This document shows positions 45,324 to 53,319 of a stretch of DNA of 64,000 nt, in pieces. Both the position numbers and the translations under genes were made by a program. This DNA comes from Burkholderia gladioli. Lineage in GTDB: Bacteria > Pseudomonadota > Gammaproteobacteria > Burkholderiales > Burkholderiaceae. Under the pieces are notes generated by a model. It ran no database searches, was not told the origin of the DNA, and worked only from the letters and a program-made list of their open reading frames with translations. The stretch is taken from the NCBI RefSeq assembly GCF_000959725.1, contig NZ_CP009322.1, forward strand, positions 1,054,001-1,118,000. The letters run 5' to 3'. Every line of letters begins with the position of its first letter. The stretch's first letter is position 1.

Positions 45324-46087
45324 CGTGCGGCTCCTACGGTATTACGCTGAATCAGCGGCAGAACTTCGTCGCGGGCACGCGCGACGTCGTTGGGGAAGTC
45401 GATTTCGATCCACGGGGCGCCGGTCACGTCGGCGACGTCGAAGTCGCGGCCGCCTTCGAGCAGCAGGTCGCGCACGGCTTCCTCGTGGGGCAGGTTGGCG
45501 CGGCCGGAATCGACATAGCCGGCCACGATCTCGGCGAGACGGCGGGCGGTGCCTTCGCTGAAGCGGAAGAAACCGACCGATTCGCCGATGGTGTCGTATT
45601 GGAGGTCGACGGCCAGTTGCTTGCGCAGCTCGACCGGCACGCCGTCCTTCACGCAGAGCTTGACCGGCTCGTCGCCGGCCTCGAAGTCGCGGTCGATCAG
45701 CAGGCGGTCGACGGCCTGCTCCGGGTTCGCGACCAGCGCCTGCATGATGCTGTCGTCATAGAGCACGTCGGCGTCCATCAGCAGCACGTCGCCGCCGCGC
45801 GTGAGCGCCTCGGCCGCGGTATGCACCGTCAGCACGCTGCCGAGGTCGAAACGCGGGTTCAGGACGATCTCGGCCTGGCGGCCGAGGCGGGCCAGCTCGG
45901 CCTCGACCTTCTCGTGCTGGAAGCCCAGCGCGAGCACGATCTCGGTCACGCCGAGCGTCTCGAGCAGGCGCAGGTGGCGCTCGAGCAGGCTCACCTCGTC
46001 GAAGCGCAGCAGGCACTTCGGATATTGCGCCTCGGGGGGCAGTTGCAGACGCAGGCCGAGGCCCGCGGCGAGAATGATGGCTCGCAT
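45320..46087 (-). CDS. sugar-phosphate/phosphocholine-type nucleotidyltransferase
   Basis: 255 residues. [15 protein letters not shown] (intact AAGxGxR loop), [17 protein letters not shown] (metal Asp) and a C-terminal '[14 protein letters not shown]' motif are typical of LicC-like and sugar-1-phosphate nucleotidyltransferases. It is a second NTP transferase in the same operon as the PepM fusion, so it probably activates a different acceptor, for example an alcohol or sugar phosphate to which the phosphonate is joined, or it acts on a hydroxylated AEP. Which is true cannot be told from sequence. The stop overlaps the PepM start (ATGA). Confidence 0.85.
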   Translation of the reverse strand: MRAIILAAGLGLRLQLPPEAQYPKCLLRFDEVSLLERHLRLLETLGVTEIVLALGFQHEKVEAELARLGRQAEIVLNPRFDLGSVLTVHTAAEALTRGGDVLLMDADVLYDDSIMQALVANPEQAVDRLLIDRDFEAGDEPVKLCVKDGVPVELRKQLAVDLQYDTIGESVGFFRFSEGTARRLAEIVAGYVDSGRANLPHEEAVRDLLLEGGRDFDVADVTGAPWIEIDFPNDVARARDEVLPLIQRNTVGAAR

Positions 46088-46173
46088 TGATTACTCCACG
46101 CAATGATTGTCACATGGCCGGAAGCGGGTCCGGCCGAGGGGCCGCCTGACGTCGATATCGGGTCGAACGGCTC

Positions 46174-47172
46174 CTAATCCGCGAGCTGCGGCGAACGGCG
46201 CCGCTGCCAGTTTCTTTCGCTGAAATGCAGGTACAGGATGCCGGGCAGGCCGAACGCGAGCTCGCGCGCGCGCTTGGCGAGCGAGAGCGCGAGCGCGGCA
46301 TCCGGCGGCAGCCCGACGAGCGGGGCGAGCAGCAGGTAGCCGCCCTCCTGCGCGCCGAGCGAACCGGGAATCATGAAGGCGGCGCCGCGGATCGCCTGGC
46401 CGACGCTTTCCAGCAGCAGCGCGTCGACCCAGCTGACCGGGTGGCCCAGGAAATGCAGCGCGAGCCACACCTCGCCGGTGCCGAGCACCCAGCCGGCGAA
46501 GCTCAGCCAGAAGGTCGAGATCACGCGATCGCGCTTGCCGTACAACTCGCCGACCGCCGCGTCGATCGCGTCGGCGCGGGTGGCCAGCGAGGGCCAGTCG
46601 CGCGGGCCGAGCGCCTTCGAGACGATGCGCAGGCCCCGGCCGAACAGGCCGCGGCGCTGGGCGAGGTAGAAGCCGAACGCGCAGGCCGCCAGCAGGGCGG
46701 TGGCGATCAGGGCCGGGGTGCGCAGGTGCGTGGCGGCCGCGCTCTGGGCGCCGAAGCTGAAGATCGCGATGCCGGCCAGCGCGAACACGATCTGTGCGAG
46801 CGCCTGCATGGTGGTGCTGACGGTGACGGCCGCCGCCGCGCGCGGCATCGGCACGCCCTTTTGCGACAGGTAGCGGGCCATCAGCACCGGGCCGCCGATC
46901 TGGCCGGCCGGCAGCAGGCTGTTGACCGATTCCAGCACCCAGCGCGCGAACAGCGTGTCGCGCAGCGAGACGCCGGGCGTGCCGCGCGGGAACATCACGG
47001 CGATCGCGCGCGCGTCCACCACCAGCGGGATCAGGTGAAAGGCGGCCACCAGCAGCAGGCCCCAGCCGGCCGTGGCGAGCGTCGACACGACCGCGCCGAA
47101 ACCCTGCCAGGACAGCAGGGCAATGAACAAAGCCGTCCCGATGGACAGCAGGATAAGGCCGGCGCGAGTCAT
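46174..47172 (-). CDS. flippase-like membrane protein (lysylphosphatidylglycerol-synthase TM region family)
   Basis: 332 residues from ATG 47172, about eight transmembrane helices. The family (UPF0104/LPG_synthase_TM, HpnL-like) shows in 'ARWVLESVNSLLPAGQIGGPVLMARYL' and 'ESVGQAIRGAAFMIPGSLGAQEGGYLLLAPLVGLPPDAALALSLAKRARELAFGLPGI', where E-Q-x-GG and GxxGxxEGG patterns are conserved. Members move lipids or lipid-linked groups across the inner membrane. In this operon it would flip a phosphonate-bearing lipid; this is inference. It overlaps the oxygenase stop (ATGA) and is followed by an 86-base gap, the only gap in the operon. Confidence 0.85.
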   Translation of the reverse strand: MTRAGLILLSIGTALFIALLSWQGFGAVVSTLATAGWGLLLVAAFHLIPLVVDARAIAVMFPRGTPGVSLRDTLFARWVLESVNSLLPAGQIGGPVLMARYLSQKGVPMPRAAAAVTVSTTMQALAQIVFALAGIAIFSFGAQSAAATHLRTPALIATALLAACAFGFYLAQRRGLFGRGLRIVSKALGPRDWPSLATRADAIDAAVGELYGKRDRVISTFWLSFAGWVLGTGEVWLALHFLGHPVSWVDALLLESVGQAIRGAAFMIPGSLGAQEGGYLLLAPLVGLPPDAALALSLAKRARELAFGLPGILYLHFSERNWQRRRSPQLAD

Positions 47173-47981
47173 TTCTGCTGGGGCGGACGGCGCGTGGCGA
47201 GTTGCTTGAACACCTGGCGGAAGCCGAAATACGCGATCGCGTCCTTCATGTTCGAGATGAAACGCTTCCAGGGCCGCATGCCGGGGTCGGTCACGTATTC
47301 GAAGGTCAGCGACACGCGGAGCTCGTTTTCCAGCATAGGCGTGATGCGGTGGCGCAGCTTGTCGCCGTCGAACAGCACGATGCCGCCGTCGGCGATCTGC
47401 ACCGAACCCGGTTCGTCCTTCACCGCCGGGTTGCGCGTGTGCAGCTCGTAGTCGAGCCGGCACGAGGACTGGTCGATCACGCCGATCAGCAGCGTGTAGC
47501 GGCGGCCGTCGTAGTAGGAGGTGTCGTAGTGCCAGCCGATATGGTCGCCCGGCTTGGTGTAGTAGTAGAGCGCGTAGGCGTGCGGGTCGTCGGCCGGCGA
47601 GACCTGCAGCGTGTCGCCGGTGAGCTTCTCGAGGAACGAGATCAGCGCCTTCGAGCGGTACAGCTCGGCGATGAAGGGCGCCTTCTCGTCGATCTTGTGA
47701 CGGCTCACGCTGCCGCCCTGCTTGTGGCCGGGCAGGTAGTTACGGTTCAGCTCGGGCAGCAGTTCGCGCGCCAGCTCGGCCAGGCGCGCGTGGGCGTCCT
47801 TCGGCAGGAACTGGTCGAGGTAGATGAAGGCGCCCTGGCGGTCGAATTCGCCGCGCAGGCGGGCGGTGTCGAGTTGGGCGACCACCGAGGCGACGGCGCG
47901 CTCGGCGTCGGGCGCGGGAGTCGTGGCCGGGGCCGCCGCCGGGGCGCGCGGCGCGAGGCCGGCATCGATCTGGGTACTCAT
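47169..47981 (-). CDS. 2-oxoglutarate/Fe(II) dioxygenase
   Basis: 270 residues from ATG 47981. Residues 1-30 are Ala/Pro-rich. The core has the iron triad His151-x-Asp153 (GWHYDTSY) and distal His211 (KLRHRITP), with Arg222 (ELRVSLTF) to bind 2-oxoglutarate. The Asp is intact, so hydroxylation and not halogenation is expected. Overall it looks like the HalD/BesD-shaped branch of small-molecule dioxygenases. In an AEP operon the natural guess is C1-hydroxylation of the 2-AEP head group, as known in some phosphonolipids, or hydroxylation of the acyl/alcohol part. Coupled by ATGA to both neighbours. Confidence 0.88.
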   Translation of the reverse strand: MSTQIDAGLAPRAPAAAPATTPAPDAERAVASVVAQLDTARLRGEFDRQGAFIYLDQFLPKDAHARLAELARELLPELNRNYLPGHKQGGSVSRHKIDEKAPFIAELYRSKALISFLEKLTGDTLQVSPADDPHAYALYYYTKPGDHIGWHYDTSYYDGRRYTLLIGVIDQSSCRLDYELHTRNPAVKDEPGSVQIADGGIVLFDGDKLRHRITPMLENELRVSLTFEYVTDPGMRPWKRFISNMKDAIAYFGFRQVFKQLATRRPPQQK

Positions 47982-48646
47982 GGCTGGGGCTGGGTGGGGT
48001 TGGCGGCCGGCGCGCTGCCGCGGCGCACGATGCGCCAGTAGTCGATCACGACCCAGGCGGCGAACAGCGGCGCGCCGATCGCGGCGGCCAGCACGAAGCG
48101 CTCGACGCCGTCGAGCAGGGTCACGATCGGCAGCAGGTAGAGCACGTCCTCGGTCTCGAAGCCGCCCACCGATGCCTGCTTGGTGCCGGCCTTGCCGGCG
48201 AAGGATTCGATCCGCATGCGCAGGAAGAAGATCAGCGCGACGGCCGCGCCCGCCACGGTGCCGAGCAGCACCGGCGAGGCGAACATGTGGCCGCCCTGGG
48301 CGACGATGCCCGCGCCCATGCAGACGAACAGCGCCACGGTGATCACCGCGTCGCTGGCCAGGTCGTAGAAATGGCCGATCTTGCTGGTCTTGCCGCTGAT
48401 GCGTGCCAGTTCGCCGTCGGTGTGGTCGACGAAGTTCGACAGCACGATCAGCAAGGCCCCGGCGTTGATCCAGCCGAAACCGCCCTGCGCGAGGCACACG
48501 GCGCCCGCCAGGCCGATCAGCAGGCGCAGCGTGGTCAGGTGGTTCGGGGTGACGGGGGTATCGACGAGCGGCGTGACGAGCCGGCGCGCGAGCCGCGCAT
48601 CCCAGGTGCGGGGCGGCGGCGGCGCGATGAGTTTTCTTTGGTCCAT
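47978..48646 (-). CDS. CDP-alcohol phosphatidyltransferase
   Basis: 222 residues, six or so transmembrane helices. The catalytic motif D-G-x2-A-R-x8-G-x3-D-x3-D is perfect, from Asp77 (TDGELAR) to Asp99 (FYDLASD). The enzyme transfers a phospho- or phosphono-alcohol group from a CDP/CMP carrier to another alcohol in the membrane. With CMP-2-AEP made by the PepM-PntC fusion, the fitting reaction is CMP-AEP plus diacylglycerol giving an AEP-lipid and CMP. Alternatively it uses CDP-diacylglycerol with an alcohol. It is the first gene of the operon, which is preceded by 514 gene-free bases. Confidence 0.92.
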   Translation of the reverse strand: MDQRKLIAPPPPRTWDARLARRLVTPLVDTPVTPNHLTTLRLLIGLAGAVCLAQGGFGWINAGALLIVLSNFVDHTDGELARISGKTSKIGHFYDLASDAVITVALFVCMGAGIVAQGGHMFASPVLLGTVAGAAVALIFFLRMRIESFAGKAGTKQASVGGFETEDVLYLLPIVTLLDGVERFVLAAAIGAPLFAAWVVIDYWRIVRRGSAPAANPTQPQP

Positions 48647-49160
48647 CGGCGGATGTTATACGGATTTGTAACGATTTGCTTTTTCCAAGGCTCAATTTTG
48701 ACACGGGGATGTCGAAACCGGGTTCGACCAAAATGCCCGGCGCGCCTGGGTGACCGGAAGCGCACGATGGATTTTGAGGCGTTTAGTCGCGTTTCTTGGC
48801 GTCGAGTCCGTGTCGAGCGCGTCCGCGGATGCCGTTGGCGCCTTGTCAGGATTGGCCCGAGGCGCAATTCTACAGGCTCGTGGCGGGAGCTGAATCGGCT
48901 GTATTCATCTGGATACGACCGATTTGTGGGCGCCTCGGAAATGTTGCGCGGATGCCGGCCCAGGATGCCCGGTGGAACGCCTGGTTCGCATACCAATCGA
49001 TTCGGTTCGCCTGGCGGTGCAGGGCGTCGGGCCGCCGGCCCATCCGTCCCGGAATAATCGACGGCCGCCGCCTGTTCTTTGCTGGCGGAGCGGACGCGCC
49101 GATGGCGCCGTCCAGACGATTCCGATCTCAATCCATTTCAATTCAATTCCCGGGTAGATC
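48647..49160. other. divergent gene-free region upstream of the phosphonate operon
   Basis: 514 bases between the minus-strand operon and the plus-strand LprI-like gene. The 60 bases next to 48646 are AT-rich (TATAAC near 48656 on the minus strand) and should hold the operon promoter, although I cannot pick a convincing -35. No supported gene in the remainder. Confidence 0.5.
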
Positions 49161-49556
49161 ATGAACATCCTGAAAACGAGCGCATGCGCGCTGCTGCTGG
49201 CCAGCTCGTCGGTTTTCGCCGCCCAGCCCGGCTGCATGGACAAGGCCACCACGCAAGCGGCGATGAACGCCTGCGCGGCCGGCGCCTACAAGCAATCGGA
49301 CGCGGCGCTGAACAGCACCTACCGCGCCCTGGTCGCCAAGCTCGGCGAACCGGGCAAGACCCGGCTGAAGGAGGCGCAGCGCCGCTGGCTGGCCTGGCGC
49401 GACGCCCAATGCGCCTTCGAGGCGAGTAGCGTGGACGGCGGCAGCGCCGCGCCGATGGTCACGAGCCAGTGCCTGGACCAGCTCACCCAGGCCCAGACCA
49501 AGCTGCTCGACAGCCATCTCCATTGCCAGGAAGGCGATATTTCCTGCTCCAACTGA
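49161..49556 (+). CDS. LprI/DUF1311-family periplasmic protein
   Basis: 131 residues. Signal peptide MNILKTSACALLLASSSVFA with cleavage at A-AQPGC. The mature part has the DUF1311 pattern: 'CMDKATTQAAMNACAAGAYKQSDAALNSTYRAL', 'LKEAQRRWLAWRDAQCAFEA' and a Cys-bearing C-terminus (CLDQLTQ, HCQEGDISC). Members of this group include the LprI lysozyme inhibitor, though most are uncharacterised. It probably acts in the periplasm, stabilised by disulfides. It stands alone. Confidence 0.85.
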   Translation: MNILKTSACALLLASSSVFAAQPGCMDKATTQAAMNACAAGAYKQSDAALNSTYRALVAKLGEPGKTRLKEAQRRWLAWRDAQCAFEASSVDGGSAAPMVTSQCLDQLTQAQTKLLDSHLHCQEGDISCSN

Positions 49557-49818
49557 GGCCGATCCGGCGCGCCTGCCCGGGCGAATCCGCGTCGCCCGCC
49601 GCGCAGAAAGCTGCAGATACAGCGCCGCTTTTCGTCTGATCAAAGTAGACTGTCGAACCCCGTGGATCCGTCCCCGATGGTCTCGCCCATCGGCCGGATT
49701 CGCGGGTGCCGTCGCGCGCTCCGGCAGCGGCTGGCCGATCGGCTCTGGCCGAGCCCGGCGCCGCCGCCGGAGCGCGCGACACCGCGTTTCATTCCTATTC
49801 CACCGGAGGAGCAAATCC

Positions 49819-50973
49819 ATGAAGCAGAACCACACGATCGACACGCGCAAGAAAATCGTGATCGGCGCCGCCGCGCTGTTTGCCCTGGCGGCCGCCGGCA
49901 ACGCGATGGCGGACCAGATCGTGAAGATCGGCAGCGTCGAGCCGCTGACGGGCGGCATCTCGCACCTCGGCAAGGACAACGAGAACGGTGCCCGCCTGGC
50001 GATCGAGGAGATCAACACGAAGGGCCTGACCATCGGCGGCCAGAAGATCACGCTGCAACTGGATGGCCAGGACGACGCGGCCGACCCGCGCACCGCCACC
50101 CAGGTCGCGCAGAAGCTGGTCGACGACAAGGTGGTCGCCGTGGTCGGCCACCTGAATTCGGGCACCTCGATCCCGGCCTCGAAGATCTACAGCGACGCCG
50201 GCATCCTGCAGATCTCGCCCTCGGCCACCAATCCGGCCTACACGCAACAGGGCTTCAAGACCACCTACCGGGTGGTCGCGACCGACGCGCAGCAGGGCCC
50301 GGCGCTGGCCGCCTACGCGCAGAAGGCCGGCGTCAAGACGGTGGCCGTGATCGACGATTCGACTGCCTACGGCCAGGGCCTGGCCAACGAGTTCGAGAAG
50401 AAGGCGAAGGCGCTGGGCCTGAAGGTGGTCTCGCATGACGCGACCAACGACAAGGCCGTCGACTTCCGCGCGATCCTGACCAAGATCAAGGGCGAAAACC
50501 CGGACGCGATCATGTACGGCGGCATGGATGCCACCGGCGGCCCGCTGGCCAAGCAGGCCAAGCAGCTCGGCCTGCGTGCCAAGCTGTTCGCGGGCGACGG
50601 CGTGTGCACCGAGCAGCTTTCCGACCTGGCCGGCGCCGCCGCCGACAACGTGGTCTGCTCGCAGCCGGGCGCGGCGCTCGAGAAGATGCCGGGCGGCGCC
50701 GAATTCCAGGCCAAGTACCAGAAGCGTTTCGGCCAGATCATCAAGTTCGACGCGCCGTTCGCCTATGACTCGGTGTACATCATCGTCGACGCGATGAAGC
50801 GCGCCAACTCGGTCGATCCGGCCAAGATCCTGGCGCAGATGCCCACCACCGACTACAAGGGCGTGATCGGCGAGACCGTGTTCGATGCCAAGGGCGACCT
50901 GAAGCACGGCGTGATCTCGCTGTATGGCTACAAGTCGGGCAAGAAGTCCTTCGTGGATGAAGTGAAGATGTAA
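49819..50973 (+). CDS. LivJ/LivK-type branched-chain amino acid ABC binding protein
   Basis: 384 residues. Signal peptide about 1-31 (MKQNHTIDTRKKIVIGAAALF...NAMA), then the periplasmic type 1 binding fold (QIVKIGSVEPLTGGISHLGKDNENGARLAIEEIN; HLNSGTSIPASKIYSDAGILQISPSATNPAYT). It fits proteins that carry Leu/Ile/Val in the periplasm to a LivFGHM importer. No permease or ATPase genes are near, so it must work with transporter parts encoded elsewhere. A GGAGGAG ribosome site precedes ATG 49819 and a terminator follows 5 bases after the stop. Confidence 0.92.
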   Translation: MKQNHTIDTRKKIVIGAAALFALAAAGNAMADQIVKIGSVEPLTGGISHLGKDNENGARLAIEEINTKGLTIGGQKITLQLDGQDDAADPRTATQVAQKLVDDKVVAVVGHLNSGTSIPASKIYSDAGILQISPSATNPAYTQQGFKTTYRVVATDAQQGPALAAYAQKAGVKTVAVIDDSTAYGQGLANEFEKKAKALGLKVVSHDATNDKAVDFRAILTKIKGENPDAIMYGGMDATGGPLAKQAKQLGLRAKLFAGDGVCTEQLSDLAGAAADNVVCSQPGAALEKMPGGAEFQAKYQKRFGQIIKFDAPFAYDSVYIIVDAMKRANSVDPAKILAQMPTTDYKGVIGETVFDAKGDLKHGVISLYGYKSGKKSFVDEVKM

Positions 50974-50978
50974 GGACG

Positions 50979-51016
50979 ATGCCCGCCCCGGCTTTGACGC
51001 CGGGGCGGGCATTGTT
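50979..51016 (+). terminator. intrinsic-type terminator behind the LivJ gene
   Basis: ATGCCCGCCCCGGC pairs perfectly with GCCGGGGCGGGCAT around the loop TTTGAC, followed by TGTTC. A strong 14-bp stem 5 bases after the stop. The next 273 bases up to the methyltransferase stop contain no supported gene. Confidence 0.8.
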
Positions 51017-51289
51017 CACTCCCGGTACGCGTTGCGCTGCCCGGATTCCGATGTTTCGAGGACGAACGGGCCGACGCCGCCGCTTCCGTCCCGGTTGCCG
51101 TGCAGGGCCCGCTGACCACGATCGCCATCGAGGCACGCCGCGCGCTTGCCGATACGCATGCCGGTCGAAACCGACGGCGATTGCATGGCGGCGCCTGGCG
51201 CGGCAGCTTCCCATCCAGATGCGCGCGCGAGGGCGGCCCCCGCCCCGACAATGCCGAGGAACTGCTGGCGGCGATCGGCCGAACGCGCC

Positions 51290-52027
51290 TCAGCGTGCCC
51301 CGCGCCGCGCCGACACCAGCATCATCATCGGTCGCTCGCGTTCCTCGGCCAGCGCCGGCTGCGCCTCGACCTGGGCCGGCGACGGCCCCCATTCGTCCAG
51401 GTGCGCGAGCGCGAAGCCCGATTCGATCAGCAGGTTGAGCAGGGTGCCGATGGTGCGATGCTGCTTGATCACGCCCTTGGCGAGCCAGTCGGTCACGCGC
51501 GGGCCTTCGTTCTGGTAACCGTCCAGCGGCCAATGGCGCCAGCCCTCGGCATCGGTGCGAAAGCCCTGCCGGCTCGGCGCGGTCAGGATCGGGTGCTCGA
51601 TCGAGAACACCAGCCGCCCATCCGGCACCAGCGCGCGATGGATCGCCGCGAACAGCCCCGGCAGGTTCTCGATGTAGTGGAAGGCCAGCGAGCTGTAGAC
51701 CAGGTCGAAGGCGGCGGCCGGCAGGTCGAGCCGTTCGAGGTCGGCGCGCCGGTAGGCGATGCGCGGGTTGGTGGTGTCGACCCGGGCGCGCTCGAGCATC
51801 CGCTCCGAAACGTCGAGCCCGAGCACGCTGGCCGCCTCGTGCTCGGCGGCCCAGCGGCAGAACCAGCCATAGCCGCAGCCGAGATCGGCGATGCGCAAGC
51901 CGCGCGGTTCGGGCAGCAGCGCGCGCAGGGCCGGCCATTCCGGCGCGCCGTCGAGGCCCTCCACCGAGCGCCTGAGCTTCGCGTAGTTGTCGAAGAAAGT
52001 CGGATCGTCGTAGATGTTCTGGGTCAT
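51290..52027 (-). CDS. class I SAM-dependent methyltransferase
   Basis: 245 residues. Motif I LRIADLGCGYGWFCRWA near 52, motif II ASVLGLDVSERMLERA, and a Methyltransf_11 core with FDLVYSSLAFHYIENLPG. The N-terminus MTQNIYDDPTFFDNYAKLRRSVEGLDGAPEW and the C-terminal 'VEHPILTAPSRQGF' type segment (SIEHPILTAP) match a common small-molecule methyltransferase branch in proteobacteria without a fixed substrate. It seems to be a single gene, about 230 bases from the LysR gene upstream on the same strand. Confidence 0.88.
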   Translation of the reverse strand: MTQNIYDDPTFFDNYAKLRRSVEGLDGAPEWPALRALLPEPRGLRIADLGCGYGWFCRWAAEHEAASVLGLDVSERMLERARVDTTNPRIAYRRADLERLDLPAAAFDLVYSSLAFHYIENLPGLFAAIHRALVPDGRLVFSIEHPILTAPSRQGFRTDAEGWRHWPLDGYQNEGPRVTDWLAKGVIKQHRTIGTLLNLLIESGFALAHLDEWGPSPAQVEAQPALAEERERPMMMLVSARRGAR

Positions 52028-52259
52028 CGATGCGCTCTCTCAGTGCCGTGGTCGACGGCCTGCGGCGCGAGGCCCGGGCACGCCGCGCCCTCGCGCCGCG
52101 AGGCGGCAGGCCGGCGTCATGCGGGGCCCGGCGCGCGCGGCATGCGCGACGGCGGTTGTCATGAACGAATTCGACGATCCTAGCGCGTAACGGGCGTGCC
52201 GCGCGAGCCCCCGATGCGTCGAAGCGGCCGCTTGGCGCCGCCCCTTGCGCGCCTGTCCC

Positions 52260-53204
52260 TCAATTCCCGGACAACAGGCCGCCCGCGGCGCGCAAGGCAT
52301 CGGTGACGATCGCGGCGGCCGGCGTGGGCAGCCGATCCGAGCGCGTGATGAGCCCGTAGTCGTCCATCTGGCATTGCATCGCCAGCGGCAGGATCTCGAC
52401 CACGCGATGCGCCGCGTAATACTGCGCGACGTCGGCGGCCAGCACCGCGATCATGTCGCTCTCTTCCAGCAGCCGCGTGATGAACAGCAGGGCGGCGGTC
52501 TCCACGATGCGCGCCGGCGGCGCCAGGCTGGCGCGCTGGAACATGCGCTCGAAGCGATGGCGCAGCACGCTGCCGGCGGGCGGCACCACCCAGTTGGCCT
52601 CGCGCACCTCGGCCAGCGTCAGCGCGGAGCCGCCCAGCAGCGGATGGCCCTGGCGCACCACCGCGTGGACGAATTCGTCGGCCAGCGTCTCGTAGCGCAG
52701 CGGCAGCTTGTCGTGCTCGGCGGACAGCCGCCCGACCACGATGTCGAGCTTGTCTTGCGCGAGCCGTTCCAGCAGCACGTTGCTGGTCTCGATCTCGACC
52801 GAGATCCGCATCGCCGGATGTTGCTTCTTGACCGCGGCGATCGCGGCCGGCAACAGGCGCACGCCGGGCGAGGTGATGGTGCCGATCGCGACATGGCCGA
52901 GATGGCCGGCCTTGAGCGCATCGAGCTCCTCCTGCGCCTGCTCGAGGCTGCCGAGCACGGCGCGCGCATGGCGGATCAGCGCGTCGCCGTAGAGCGTGGG
53001 TTTCACGCCGCGCGGCATGCGCTCGAACAGCACCGTGCCGAGCATGTCCTCGAGCTCGCGCAGCAGCTTGGAGGCCGCCGGCTGGGTCATGTTCAGCACC
53101 GCCGCGGCGCGATGGATATTGCCCTCCTCCGCGAGCGCGACGACCAGCAGCAACTGCCTGGTTTTCAGTCGCGTGCGCACGTACCAGGGGTTCGCGTCGA
53201 GCAT
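52260..53204 (-). CDS. LysR-family regulator of the arabinose operon (GbpR-like)
   Basis: 314 residues. HTH about 13-72 (RTRLKTRQLLLVVALAEEGNIHRAAAVLNMTQPAASKLLRELEDMLGTVLFERMPRGVKPTLYG), typical of the GbpR/CbbR-like galactose-binding-protein regulator branch, then a full effector domain. It is divergent from the arabinonate dehydratase gene with a 115-base spacer holding an inverted repeat (53238-53253). This is the usual arrangement for sugar-acid operons in Burkholderia, so sensing of L-arabinose or an intermediate is inferred. Confidence 0.88.
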   Translation of the reverse strand: MLDANPWYVRTRLKTRQLLLVVALAEEGNIHRAAAVLNMTQPAASKLLRELEDMLGTVLFERMPRGVKPTLYGDALIRHARAVLGSLEQAQEELDALKAGHLGHVAIGTITSPGVRLLPAAIAAVKKQHPAMRISVEIETSNVLLERLAQDKLDIVVGRLSAEHDKLPLRYETLADEFVHAVVRQGHPLLGGSALTLAEVREANWVVPPAGSVLRHRFERMFQRASLAPPARIVETAALLFITRLLEESDMIAVLAADVAQYYAAHRVVEILPLAMQCQMDDYGLITRSDRLPTPAAAIVTDALRAAGGLLSGN

Positions 53205-53237
53205 CGATTCAGTGTTTACGAGGATATGGAAACGTGT

Positions 53238-53253
53238 ATCGGAGACGTCCGAT
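53238..53253. promoter_or_regulatory. candidate LysR operator
   Basis: ATCGGAGACGTCCGAT is an inverted repeat (ATCGG/CCGAT, 6-base spacer) near the middle of the spacer between the LysR and the arabinose operon, fitting the T-N11-A idea of LysR boxes. Confidence 0.45.
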
Positions 53254-53319
53254 TTTTCATTAGTAGGTTATCAACGATCTGACTAGACTGCTCGCAAATC
53301 CTGCTACCTATAAACGAGC

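Noticed and set aside
49819..50973. Linking the LivJ-type binding protein to the phosphonate operon as an uptake system
   Set aside because: Opposite strand, own ribosome site and terminator, a separate gene in between, and amino-acid-type family.
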